A DNA stretch of 64,000 bases. It comes from Bin125 sp026705025. GTDB taxonomy: Bacteria > Chloroflexota > Dehalococcoidia > Bin125. The stretch covers positions 124,001 through 188,000 of the forward strand of contig JAPPBN010000026.1 in assembly GCA_026705025.1 (NCBI GenBank), written 5' to 3'. Within the stretch, counting starts at the first letter, position 1; every line of letters starts with the position of its first letter. Below the pieces are notes generated by a model. That model made no database searches. It saw only the letters and a list, made by a program, of their open reading frames with translations, and was not told the origin of the DNA. A program made the translations under genes and the position numbers. Below, piece by piece: positions 56,471 through 64,000 of the stretch.

Positions 56471-58483
56471 ATGACAGAACGCAATTATTGGCAACGCATG
56501 CGCCGCAAGCAGATGAGCAGACGCGCGCTGCTACGCGCGTCCGGTCGCGCCGGAGTCGGCGCCGCCGGATTGGCGCTCGTCGGCTGTGGCGACGACGACG
56601 ATGACGGCCAACAGTCGGCCGCCCAGGCTGCGGGCCAACAGCAGCAGCAAGGGCAGGCGATGCAGCAACAGGGCCAGCAAGGCCAGCAGCAGCAGGCCAT
56701 GCAGCAGCAGGGTCAGCAAGGGCAACAGGAAGCCGCGGCGGATTCGCAGGCTGACCAGGCCGACCAGCAAGAGCAGTCCGCCGACGACGCCCAGGAGCAA
56801 CAGCAGGCCGCCGTCACGGATATCGTTCGCGGCGGCCACCTGACCTTCTCAACGCCGGCTGCGACCCACGACTACTTCGACCCGGGCCGCGGCGTGTTTG
56901 GCCCGACCCAGTTCTGGATGGGGTTCTACATGAACTACCTCATCCGTTACCGGAACAAGGAACAGGACATCGCCGAGCCTGACATCGCCTCGCTGCCCGA
57001 GATCCCCGACGATGAAACCTACATCTTCAGGCTCGATCAGGGCGCCCGGTTCTGGGACCAATATCCAACCGAAGGCGGTCGGCTCGTCACCGCCGAAGAC
57101 GTTCGCGTTAACTATCAACGACAGATCGACGCGGTGGACGCAACCGGCGCGGACGATGGCACCTTCCTTAGCGCCGGTTCCTACCGACGCACGTCGGCGA
57201 TGGAAGTGCCGGACGAATTCACCTGGGTAGCCAAGACCGACGGCCCCGACGCAACCTGGATGGGTGTTCCGCTGCGGCCGTTCAGTTGGATCACCAGTCC
57301 AGAGGCGATCAGCGAGTTTGGCGATCGCTGGCGCGACGAGGCGGGCAACCTCGACCTGTCGTCCGGCACCGGAATGTTCATTCCGCACAGCTACGACCCG
57401 GACATCGGGATCAGCATGTCCCGCAATCCCAACTACTGGAAGATGGGTGTCGACGGCCAACCGCTGCCCTACTACGACGAGGTGACGCTGGCGAACATGG
57501 AAGACGCGACGACGGTTGACGCCGCGTATCGCGGACGGGAGATTTTGAACGGCCGCTTCCCGCTGACCACCCTGCAAGCCGACGGCATCGCCGAGGACTT
57601 CCCCGACCACAACTACGGACAAATCGCCTTCGGCTTCACGATCATCACGCTGGTCAACTACAACCCCGACTGGCCCGGTGAGGACGGCCTCGGCAACCCC
57701 TGGGTTGACCGGCGCTTCGCCAAGGCGCTCGGCATGGCCGTTGACCCGTACCTGATGATCGACACGGTCTACCTCGGTTCAGGCAAGCCGACTGGTCTGC
57801 ATGACACCCCGTGGTACAGCTCGTACTGGGCGCTCCCGGAGGAGGAACTGCTGCAAACGCCCGGATTCCGCCCCGACCGCGATGTCGACATCGCCGAAGC
57901 GCGGGCGCTCCTCGAAGCCTCCGGCTACGACAAGAGCCGCGGCCTGCGCATGATCGCCCCCGACCTCTGGGAATCATCCTATCCAGGCGTACTCGAAACC
58001 GAGATCGGCATGTACAAGAACGCGCTCGACCTCGATGTCGAATTCGATGTGCAGCCCTACACCGTCATCCTGCAGCGCTTCGTCGACGGCACCTACCCCG
58101 GCAGCGGCCCGCAGTGGGGCAACCCGCCCGCCGAACTGGATCCGACGGCGCCCTACAACGACTTCTTCACCCCGGAAGGGTCGGTGAACACGCTGTCTTA
58201 CGACTACCCGCCGATGGCCGAGATCGCGTACAAGATGCGCGTCACCCTCGACCGCGAAGAGCGTTGGGAGATGGCGCAAGACGCCCAGCGCCTGCTGCTT
58301 GGCACCCACCCCGATCACGGTCTGGACGGAATCACGACCATTCCCGGCGTGATGAACGGCATCTCGCCGGTGATCTGGTGGCCGTTTGTCCACCACAGCG
58401 AGGACACGCTGCAGTTCGCCCACGCCAGTCACCGCTACGACGAGACCTGGATCGACGTCAACCACCCGGACTACCCCGCGTAG
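56471..58483 (+). CDS. Family 5 solute-binding lipoprotein, array member 2
   Basis: 670-residue lipoprotein beginning MTERNYWQRMRRKQMSRRAL, with Tat-like twin arginine, the lipobox LVGC at Cys39, a five-Asp stretch and a Gln-rich linker to about residue 118 built of QQQ, QGQQ and GQQ units. The binding domain aligns along its length with the neighbours at 54314 and 58639 (HDYFDPGRGVFGPTQFWMGFYMNYL, WEMAQDAQRLLLGTHPDHGLDG). GAAGGGA precedes the ATG. A strong hairpin follows the stop (58493-58531). The ligand is unknown; conserved aromatic residues suggest oligopeptide-like or sugar-like solutes. Confidence 0.9.
   Translation: MTERNYWQRMRRKQMSRRALLRASGRAGVGAAGLALVGCGDDDDDGQQSAAQAAGQQQQQGQAMQQQGQQGQQQQAMQQQGQQGQQEAAADSQADQADQQEQSADDAQEQQQAAVTDIVRGGHLTFSTPAATHDYFDPGRGVFGPTQFWMGFYMNYLIRYRNKEQDIAEPDIASLPEIPDDETYIFRLDQGARFWDQYPTEGGRLVTAEDVRVNYQRQIDAVDATGADDGTFLSAGSYRRTSAMEVPDEFTWVAKTDGPDATWMGVPLRPFSWITSPEAISEFGDRWRDEAGNLDLSSGTGMFIPHSYDPDIGISMSRNPNYWKMGVDGQPLPYYDEVTLANMEDATTVDAAYRGREILNGRFPLTTLQADGIAEDFPDHNYGQIAFGFTIITLVNYNPDWPGEDGLGNPWVDRRFAKALGMAVDPYLMIDTVYLGSGKPTGLHDTPWYSSYWALPEEELLQTPGFRPDRDVDIAEARALLEASGYDKSRGLRMIAPDLWESSYPGVLETEIGMYKNALDLDVEFDVQPYTVILQRFVDGTYPGSGPQWGNPPAELDPTAPYNDFFTPEGSVNTLSYDYPPMAEIAYKMRVTLDREERWEMAQDAQRLLLGTHPDHGLDGITTIPGVMNGISPVIWWPFVHHSEDTLQFAHASHRYDETWIDVNHPDYPA
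56615..56810 (+). repeat. CAG/CAA-rich low-complexity tract
   Basis: Imperfect CAG, CAA and CAGG-containing units encode the Gln/Gly/Ala linker. Blocks such as caggccatgcagcag recur. Confidence 0.65.
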
Positions 58484-58492
58484 TCCAGAGAT

Positions 58493-58531
58493 CGCCCGGC
58501 GCGGCCGCGAATGTGGCGTTCGCGCCGGGCG
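58493..58531 (+). terminator. Hairpin after array member 2
   Basis: CGCCCGGCGCG and CGCGCCGGGCG are perfect 11-bp arms with a 17-base loop, 10 bases after the stop at 58483. No T tract is present. Confidence 0.6.
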
Positions 58532-58546
58532 TTGCGGCTCCCTTCT

Positions 58547-58569
58547 GTTGTGGACTCGACACCCACAAC
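58547..58569. promoter_or_regulatory. Inverted repeat upstream of array member 3
   Basis: GTTGTGG and CCACAAC are perfect 7-bp arms with a 9-base spacer just upstream of the candidate -10 at 58581, where a regulator could act. Confidence 0.35.
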
Positions 58570-58575
58570 GTCAAT

Positions 58576-58594
58576 TCGCTTATGCTCTGCCAAG
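58576..58594 (+). promoter_or_regulatory. Promoter-like box shared with 60757-60775
   Basis: TCGCTTATGCTCTGCCAAG contains TATGCT as a -10 and differs by two bases from the box at 60757. It lies 45-63 bases before the lipoprotein start at 58639. Confidence 0.45.
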
Positions 58595-58638
58595 TCGCAC
58601 TGAGTGTTCGACGAGTGTCTGCCTTGAAGGAGCCGGAA

Positions 58639-60663
58639 ATGAGTGAACGCAGCTACTGGCAACGCATGAAGCGCAATCGGATGAGCAGGCGTGCCCTGTT
58701 GCGAGCCTCCGGACGAGCCGGTGTTGGGGCTGCGGGTCTGGCGTTGGTCGGTTGCGGCGACGACGACGACGGCCAACAGTCGGCCGCACAGGTTGCTGCG
58801 CAACAGCAGCAGCAACAGGATGCGATGCAGCAACAGGCTCAGCAGCAGCAACAGCAGCAGGCCATGCAGCAGCAGGACCAGCAACAGTCCGCCGATCAGG
58901 CGGCGCAACAGGCCGATCAACAGGAAAAGCAGGCCGTAGCTGACGCCGACGATCAGCAGCAGCAGGCCGCCGCGGTTCCCGAGTCTGGCATCCCCTCATA
59001 CGGCGGCACGATGCGCCGAGCATCGACGATTGAAACGCACGACTACTGGGACCCACACCGAGGTGTGTTCGGACCGACCCAGTTCATGCACTCGATGCTC
59101 TACAACAACCTGATTCGCTGGAAGAACAAAGAGAAAGCGGAGATGGAAGCGGACATTTCAGCGCTTCCGGAGATTCCCGACCCGACCACATACGTGTTCA
59201 ACATCAACCCGCGAGCGGCCTGGCACGATGCATACCCCACCGAAGGCGGACGCAACATCACGGCTGAGGACATCGTGGTCAACGTCGACCGCAACACGGC
59301 CGGCGTCGACTCGACGGGTGCGGAAGACGGTTCCTTCCTCGGTCTCTCGAGCTGGCGCAAGATCGCGACGGCCGATGCAGTCGACGAACACACCTTGCGC
59401 ACGACGTCGGATGGCATCGATTCCACCTATCTCTCAGCGACGTTCCTGCGACCCTTCGGCTGGATGGCGGCGCCGGAAGGGATTCGCGAGTGGGGCACCG
59501 AGTCAGACGTTTGGCGCGACGACCCGACGACGCTTCGGGTCGCCGGTTCCGGTCCGTTCATCGCCGAGAGTTACGAGCCAACTGAGGTGTTCGTGGCCGG
59601 CCGAAATCCGAACTACTGGAAGGACGACGCCTGGGGCCAGCAGCTGCCCTACGTCGACCGGATGGAGTACTACAACCTGTTCGACGAAACGGCCATCGAG
59701 ACCGCCGTCCGCTCCAAGGAGTTGGACGGGGCCTGGCTCAACATCAGCCGGGTCGAATCGCTGCTCAACGACTTCCCGCAGATGCAGCGCAACACGGTCG
59801 GCGGCGGATTCACGATCATGATTCGCACCAACTACAACCCCGATTGGCCGGGCGAGGACGGCGAGGGCAACCCCTGGCTGGACCGACGCGTCGCCGCAGC
59901 CTTCCATCTCGCGACCGACCGCTATCTGATGATCGACACCGTCTACCTCGGCTCGGCAAAGCCGTCGGTGCTGGAAGAGATTCCCTGGTTCTCGACATTC
60001 TGGTCGCCGAGTCAGGAAGAGATGACGGAGATTCCCGGATTCCGTGCCGACCACGACAAGGATCTACAGGAAGCGAACGAACTGATGGACGCGAGCGGTT
60101 TCCGCGACACCGGCCGTTCGATCTACCTGTTCGCCCCCGACGTGTGGGAAACGCGCTATCCCGGCATCGTCGAGACGGCCAAGAACATGTACGAGTCGGG
60201 TCTGGGCGTTGGTATCGAGATCAGCGTCGACCCATACACGATCCTGCTGCAACGCCTGGTAGACGGCACCTCGACCGGTCAGATCCCATGTTGGACCAAC
60301 CCACCGTCCGACCTCGACCCCACCAGCTACTGGCTCAACGGCCGCGTGCCGGGCGGTTCGGCCAACTTCTATAACTACGAGAACCCTCGCGTGACCGAGA
60401 TCGCCGAGGAAATGAAGGTCACCCTCGACCTCGAGGACAAGGGCGTCCTGGCAAGGGAGATGGTCGAGTTGCAGCTAGGCATCCACCCGGATTACGGCTG
60501 GGAATCGCTCTCGCCGGGCCTGGGCGTGATGAACCCGGTCTCCAACGAGGCGTCGTGGCCGTGGTACCACGTGATTCCGGATGGCTATCAGTTTGCCCAC
60601 CAGGGTCACAAGATCGTCGAGGAGCTGTGGCTCGACACAGCCCACGAGGACTACCCCGCATAA
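58639..60663 (+). CDS. Family 5 solute-binding lipoprotein, array member 3
   Basis: 674-residue lipoprotein whose start is fixed by AAGGAG at 58627-58632. The first 40 residues (MSERSYWQRMKRNRMSRRAL, then GLALVGCG with Cys39) are nearly identical to the module at 63863. A Gln-rich linker extends to about residue 112. The binding domain begins near YGGTMRRASTIETHDYWDPHRGVFGPTQFM and includes DRRVAAAFHLATDRYLMIDTVYLG. It is followed by a 14-bp-stem hairpin and then by the permeases at 60830 and 62479, making it the likeliest direct partner of that transporter. Confidence 0.9.
   Translation: MSERSYWQRMKRNRMSRRALLRASGRAGVGAAGLALVGCGDDDDGQQSAAQVAAQQQQQQDAMQQQAQQQQQQQAMQQQDQQQSADQAAQQADQQEKQAVADADDQQQQAAAVPESGIPSYGGTMRRASTIETHDYWDPHRGVFGPTQFMHSMLYNNLIRWKNKEKAEMEADISALPEIPDPTTYVFNINPRAAWHDAYPTEGGRNITAEDIVVNVDRNTAGVDSTGAEDGSFLGLSSWRKIATADAVDEHTLRTTSDGIDSTYLSATFLRPFGWMAAPEGIREWGTESDVWRDDPTTLRVAGSGPFIAESYEPTEVFVAGRNPNYWKDDAWGQQLPYVDRMEYYNLFDETAIETAVRSKELDGAWLNISRVESLLNDFPQMQRNTVGGGFTIMIRTNYNPDWPGEDGEGNPWLDRRVAAAFHLATDRYLMIDTVYLGSAKPSVLEEIPWFSTFWSPSQEEMTEIPGFRADHDKDLQEANELMDASGFRDTGRSIYLFAPDVWETRYPGIVETAKNMYESGLGVGIEISVDPYTILLQRLVDGTSTGQIPCWTNPPSDLDPTSYWLNGRVPGGSANFYNYENPRVTEIAEEMKVTLDLEDKGVLAREMVELQLGIHPDYGWESLSPGLGVMNPVSNEASWPWYHVIPDGYQFAHQGHKIVEELWLDTAHEDYPA
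58790..58970 (+). repeat. CAG/CAA-rich low-complexity tract
   Basis: Runs of cagcagcaacag units encode the Gln-rich linker; this is the third such tract in the window. Confidence 0.65.
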
Positions 60664-60677
60664 CTGCCGAACAAGCA

Positions 60678-60712
60678 CCCGACTGCGCAGCGATGCTTGC
60701 TGCGCAGTCGGG
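60678..60712 (+). terminator. Strong hairpin between lipoprotein and permease genes
   Basis: CCCGACTGCGCAGC and GCTGCGCAGTCGGG form perfect 14-bp arms around a 7-base loop, 14 bases after the stop at 60663. No T tract. It may act as a partial terminator or 3'-protective stem that raises binding-protein over permease expression. Confidence 0.7.
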
Positions 60713-60756
60713 AGACTCTGAATCTCCTCTGTCCGGCACGGATAACGACCCAGAAA

Positions 60757-60775
60757 TCGCTTAGACTCTGCCAAG
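60757..60775 (+). promoter_or_regulatory. Promoter-like box shared with 58576-58594
   Basis: TCGCTTAGACTCTGCCAAG contains TAGACT as a -10; 17 of 19 bases match the box upstream of the preceding lipoprotein gene. It would drive the permease pair. Confidence 0.45.
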
Positions 60776-60829
60776 CCGGACGCAGTGCGCGAGTCGGCGC
60801 ACGCCGATCAGCAGCAACCAGGAACAGCG

Positions 60830-62455
60830 ATGCAGCGATACCTCCTCCAGCGCATTCTCCTGGTGATCCCGACGCTGTGGTTGGTTGTCTCCCTGCTCTT
60901 CCTTGCGCTTCGCGCCCTGCCGGGCGACTTCGTCACGCGTAAGCTCGCCAATCTGGAGAACCAGGGCGCCGAGCAGCGGGAGTCGGAGATTGTTGGGTAC
61001 ATCGAGGTCGAGGAAACAACGCACCGCGTGATCTCCGGCGACACGCTCGAGTCGATTGCCGCGGAGAACAACACCACCGTCTCGGAGATCCTGGCGACGA
61101 ATCCCGACCTCGATACGTCGGGCGACTTACGGCCCGGCACCAGAGTGGCGCTGATTCCCGGTCGGTTGCTGGAGACGATTGCGATCGCGCAGAAAGTATC
61201 ACTGCCTGAAGAAGCCCAGCAGGGCGCGCAGTTGCTGATTGATCGCAATCCTGATATCGAGTTTCCCTTATATCAGGGCAAACCATATGCGGAGGCCGGG
61301 ACACTCCTGACGATCCGCACCAGCCTCACGCTGGAGGAGTGGGCGTACGTCAACCGGGTCGAGGCGGGCGACATCCTGGCCGTCAATCCGACCGGGAGCC
61401 CGAGCAATGCCGACGGCAGCTTGACTGCCAATACGCAGTTGGCGCCAACGGCGCTGGTGATCGCCGAGGAGGGTGACACGCTGGAAGGGATTGCGGCCGC
61501 CTTCGGGCGCAACGTCGATGACTTGACCGACGCGAATCGCGGAGTCGATGCCGCTGAACCGCTCGAGGCCGGCAGGGAGATCCTAATCCCGTCGGACAAG
61601 ATCGTCTCACCGACGACCAAGATCACCGAGGCCAACATCCGGCATCGACTTGGGATCGACAAGCCGCTGGGCACGCAGTACATCGATTTCCTCTGGGAGA
61701 CAGTGCGGCTCAAATTCCGTCCGTCGTTCCAGACTCAGGAGGGCTCGCTCGATATCTTCCTGCGCGCGCTGCCGCGCACGCTGCATCTCAACGTGTATTC
61801 CTTGATCGTGGCGCTGATCATCGCGTTGCCGGTCGGGATTCTCTCGGCCATGCGGCAGGACCAGCCGCTCGACTACGCGCTGCGCGGCTTCGCCATCCTG
61901 GCGCTGGCGGCGCCCTCGTTCTGGATTGCGACCATGCTGATCTTCGTCGTCACACCTGGCGGCATCTCCGAAGGAGGCATCTGGTCGATTCCGCTGACAT
62001 CCGAGGAGGCGCGTTCGGTCTTTAGCTCCTTCACTGGCGCGCTGGCGCTCTATTCGATTCCGGCGGTCGCCGGAGGGATTGCGGCTGGGGCCGGTCTGAT
62101 GCGGATCACCAGGTCCGAGTTGCTCGAGGTCCTGCGTCAGGACTATGTGCGTACTGCATGGTCCAAGGGTCTGCGCGAGCGCACGGTGATCCGACGCCAC
62201 GCGATGCGCAATGCGCTGGTCAACGTGATGAGCGTGCTCGGCCTTCAGATCGCCGCGCTCGTCGGCGGCAACATCATCCTCGAGCTGCTCTTCAACATCC
62301 CCGGGATCGGTCTGCTGCTGATTCAGCGGATCAACCAGGCTGACTTGCCCGTCGTGCAGACGATGGTGTTCTTCTTCGCGCTCTTCATCATCATCGTCAA
62401 CATCATCATCGACATCTCCTACGCGGTGATCGATCCGCGTATTCGATACACGTAA
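60830..62455 (+). CDS. DppB-type ABC permease with inserted LysM domains
   Basis: 541-residue permease; ordinary DppB proteins have about 310. Residues 1-35 are the usual first membrane span. An insertion of about 225 residues follows, containing a LysM domain at about 65-111 (HRVISGDTLESIAAENNTTV onward, ending GTRVALIPG), a degenerate LysM-like segment near 160-207, and a second clear LysM at about 208-255 (VIAEEGDTLEGIAAAFGRNV onward). From about residue 268 (IRHRLGIDKPLGTQYIDFL) the normal DppB sequence resumes, with the EAA loop DYVRTAWSKGLRERTVIRRHAMRNALVN. By topology the LysM region is outside the membrane and could bind peptidoglycan or chitin-like glycans. A start at 60830 rather than upstream is inferred from the family N-terminus. 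Confidence 0.88.
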   Translation: MQRYLLQRILLVIPTLWLVVSLLFLALRALPGDFVTRKLANLENQGAEQRESEIVGYIEVEETTHRVISGDTLESIAAENNTTVSEILATNPDLDTSGDLRPGTRVALIPGRLLETIAIAQKVSLPEEAQQGAQLLIDRNPDIEFPLYQGKPYAEAGTLLTIRTSLTLEEWAYVNRVEAGDILAVNPTGSPSNADGSLTANTQLAPTALVIAEEGDTLEGIAAAFGRNVDDLTDANRGVDAAEPLEAGREILIPSDKIVSPTTKITEANIRHRLGIDKPLGTQYIDFLWETVRLKFRPSFQTQEGSLDIFLRALPRTLHLNVYSLIVALIIALPVGILSAMRQDQPLDYALRGFAILALAAPSFWIATMLIFVVTPGGISEGGIWSIPLTSEEARSVFSSFTGALALYSIPAVAGGIAAGAGLMRITRSELLEVLRQDYVRTAWSKGLRERTVIRRHAMRNALVNVMSVLGLQIAALVGGNIILELLFNIPGIGLLLIQRINQADLPVVQTMVFFFALFIIIVNIIIDISYAVIDPRIRYT

Positions 62456-62478
62456 CCGGGTCGAGCGGGAGACGCATC

Positions 62479-63723
62479 ATGAGCGACGAACGTCAGACGA
62501 CCGCCAGGGAATTGGAAGAGTTCGCGCAGGCTCAAGGTCTGCGCGTTGAAGAACGCACCACGCTCCAGTTGGTCACCAGAGCGCTGATTTCGTTCTTCAG
62601 GACCAAACCCCTGGGTGCCGCAGGTCTCGTGCTGGTCGTTCTCTGGTCGATCATTGCGATCGGCACGGTCGGTTCTGGCGGCGGCTGGCTCGGAATCGGG
62701 CGCTACGACTCGCAGGATGTCTTCAAGATCGCCAGCTCCAGCTTCGCGGACGACAAGATGGCCAACGCCCTGGACGGTGAGCCGGCCGACATCTCCGACG
62801 CCAGGCTGCGGGAGCTGTTGCTCGCCCCTGAGGTCTACGGAGATCTCGCCCGCGAGTCCGGCGTACTGGACGACATGCTCGCCTACGTCGAAGGCCTGAT
62901 CTCCTCTGGGACTGTGCTGACCCACCTGTCGGAGGACATCGATCCGGCCCAGATCGAGATCGCCAACGGCACGATCACAGATGTCGACGACCTGCTCGCG
63001 ACCGGAACCAATACACCATTGACGACCGCCTCGCTGCAAGGGCCCTCAGCCAAGCATTGGTTCGGCACCGACCGAGCCGGACACGACCTGTTCTCCCGCG
63101 TCACGGAAGGTGCGAGGCTATCGCTGTACATCGGGTTCTTTGCGACGCTGATTGGCGTGGTTGCCGGTACGGCGCTCGGACTGATTGGGGGAGGGCTAGG
63201 CGGCAACATCGATCTGGCCATTAGCCGCCTGGTTGATGCGCTGCTCTCGTTCCCGCCGATCGTGCTGCTGCTGCTCCTGCGCTCGGTCACCGAGCCTTCA
63301 GCGATCTGGGTGACACTCGCGCTCTCCGTACTGGCGATCGCGCCGGTGCAGCGAATTGTCCGCGGCGCCGTGATCGCTCTTCGCGAAATGCCATTCGTCG
63401 AAGCGGCCCGCACCGTCGGCGCGACCAACGCGCGGATCATGATGCTGCACATTCTGCCCAACATCGTCGCCCCGCTGATCGTGATCTTCTCGATCACCAT
63501 CGGCGCGTTCATCCTCGCCGAGGCCGCCCTCAGCTTCCTCGGCCTGGGCACGCTCGACGTGTCCTGGGGCAAGATGATCGCCGACGGCCGCCAGTTCATC
63601 GTCCAGTCGCCCTGGACCTCCCTCTTCGCAGGTCTCGCCTTGACCAGCCTCGTCTTCGGCTTCAACGTCCTCGGAGACGCCCTGCGTGACGTCTTCGATC
63701 CAAGGCTCCGCGGCAGCCGCTAG
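62479..63723 (+). CDS. DppC-type ABC permease with enlarged external loop
   Basis: 414-residue permease, over 100 residues longer than usual. After a polar N-terminus and the first span (GAAGLVLVVLWSIIAIGTVG) comes an extra region of about 120 residues (roughly 75-190), polar and acidic with SDARLRELLLAPEVYGDLARESG. The standard KHWFGTDRAGHDLFSRVTEGARLSLYIGF motif follows. The EAA loop is MPFVEAARTVGATNARIMMLHILPN and the C-terminus VLGDALRDVFDPRLRG is typical. It lies 23 bases after the LysM permease and forms the heterodimer with it; both members carry insertions in the same external loop. Confidence 0.9.
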   Translation: MSDERQTTARELEEFAQAQGLRVEERTTLQLVTRALISFFRTKPLGAAGLVLVVLWSIIAIGTVGSGGGWLGIGRYDSQDVFKIASSSFADDKMANALDGEPADISDARLRELLLAPEVYGDLARESGVLDDMLAYVEGLISSGTVLTHLSEDIDPAQIEIANGTITDVDDLLATGTNTPLTTASLQGPSAKHWFGTDRAGHDLFSRVTEGARLSLYIGFFATLIGVVAGTALGLIGGGLGGNIDLAISRLVDALLSFPPIVLLLLLRSVTEPSAIWVTLALSVLAIAPVQRIVRGAVIALREMPFVEAARTVGATNARIMMLHILPNIVAPLIVIFSITIGAFILAEAALSFLGLGTLDVSWGKMIADGRQFIVQSPWTSLFAGLALTSLVFGFNVLGDALRDVFDPRLRGSR

Positions 63724-63806
63724 CTTCTGCCGACCCTGCCGAATCCTGGCGACGAATCGGTTCACGGATGCGTGGCGCTCTCTGGAAACGGTCTTCCAAT
63801 ATCGGG

Positions 63807-63812
63807 TAGACT
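63807..63812 (+). promoter_or_regulatory. Candidate -10 element of array member 4 (TAGACT)
   Basis: TAGACT lies 50 bases before the ATG at 63863, the same hexamer as at 60762-60767. Confidence 0.35.
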
Positions 63813-63862
63813 TGCGCAACGATCAGCGGCAAACCCCGTTCTGCTGAGAAGGAGTGAGAGCG

Positions 63863-64000
63863 ATGAGTGAGCACAACTATTGGCAACGAATGAAGCGCCA
63901 GCAGATGAGCCGACGTGCGCTCCTGCGAGCATCGGGTCGGGCCGGCGTCGGAGCGGCAGGTCTGGCGTTGGTCGGCTGTGGCGACGATGACGACGACGCG
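63863..64000 (+). CDS. Solute-binding lipoprotein, array member 4, cut by the window end
   Basis: Only 46 codons are visible: MSEHNYWQRMKRQQMSRRAL, then RAGVGAAGLALVGCG with lipobox Cys39 and the start of an Asp run. The module is almost the same as in the genes at 56471 and 58639. GAAGGAG sits just upstream of the ATG. It shows that the lipoprotein array continues beyond the permease pair. Confidence 0.85.
   Translation, partial: MSEHNYWQRMKRQQMSRRALLRASGRAGVGAAGLALVGCGDDDDDA

Noticed and set aside
16015..58970. The Gln-codon tracts as CRISPR or tandem-repeat arrays
   Set aside because: They are in-frame coding triplet repeats without spacers; no CRISPR repeat-spacer pattern or cas gene occurs in the window.

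Overview
High-GC bacterial chromosome segment (GC judged by eye, not computed), most likely from a Chloroflexota member of the SAR202 type. This placement is inferred from gene content: several luciferase-like flavin oxidoreductases, tandem paralogue pairs of catabolic enzymes, Mycobacterium-like long sulfatases, and many Tat-type lipoprotein solute-binding proteins. There is no rRNA, and a BLAST or GTDB placement would settle it.

Layout. 1-5000: a truncated aldo/keto reductase, an unknown protein, gyrA and a HigBA toxin-antitoxin pair. 5000-7900: a flavin monooxygenase, an acetoacetate-decarboxylase-fold protein and a fluoroacetate-dehalogenase-like enzyme. 7970-10400: leuD and leuB, with two tiny cysteine-rich proteins between them. 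10450-13850: a single-chain acyl-CoA carboxylase. 13900-20200: two ABC permeases, a solute-binding lipoprotein, a PhyH dioxygenase and a class III aminotransferase. 20200-27420: a flavin oxidoreductase, two tandem carboxylesterases, then leuC and leuA on the minus strand. 27800-36800: two tandem D-aminoacylase-like amidohydrolases and two tandem sulfatases. 36880-43400: a flavin oxidoreductase, a carboxyltransferase, an oxalyl-CoA-synthetase-like ligase, two tRNA-Ser genes and two tandem haloalkane dehalogenases. 43500-48500: housekeeping genes (mnmA, rsfS, ndk, tsaB, tsaE) and a hydroxyacid dehydrogenase. 48450-54200: unknown proteins, a class C beta-lactamase-fold hydrolase, an ABC-2 exporter and a methyltransferase. 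54300-64000: three complete solute-binding lipoproteins and the start of a fourth, plus two unusual ABC permeases, one of which carries LysM domains.

The gene content suggests a heterotroph that imports oligopeptide-like or similar organic solutes and strips sulfate, acyl, ester and halogen groups from varied organic matter, with the carbon entering CoA-ester metabolism. The leucine pathway is present but split into two loci (leuD and leuB; leuA and leuC).

The most unusual item is the pair of 52-53-residue proteins at 8728-9248 that end in CCGxYGxPGC. Each stop codon is UGA, followed after exactly 13 nt by a similar 17-nt hairpin; homology ends with the hairpin. In copy 1 the frame after the UGA continues into a histidine-rich tail. 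Other points of interest are the LysM-containing permease, dispersed palindromic elements, a leaderless-promoter signature at ten genes, and a gyrA whose 5' part differs in composition and in quinolone-region residues.
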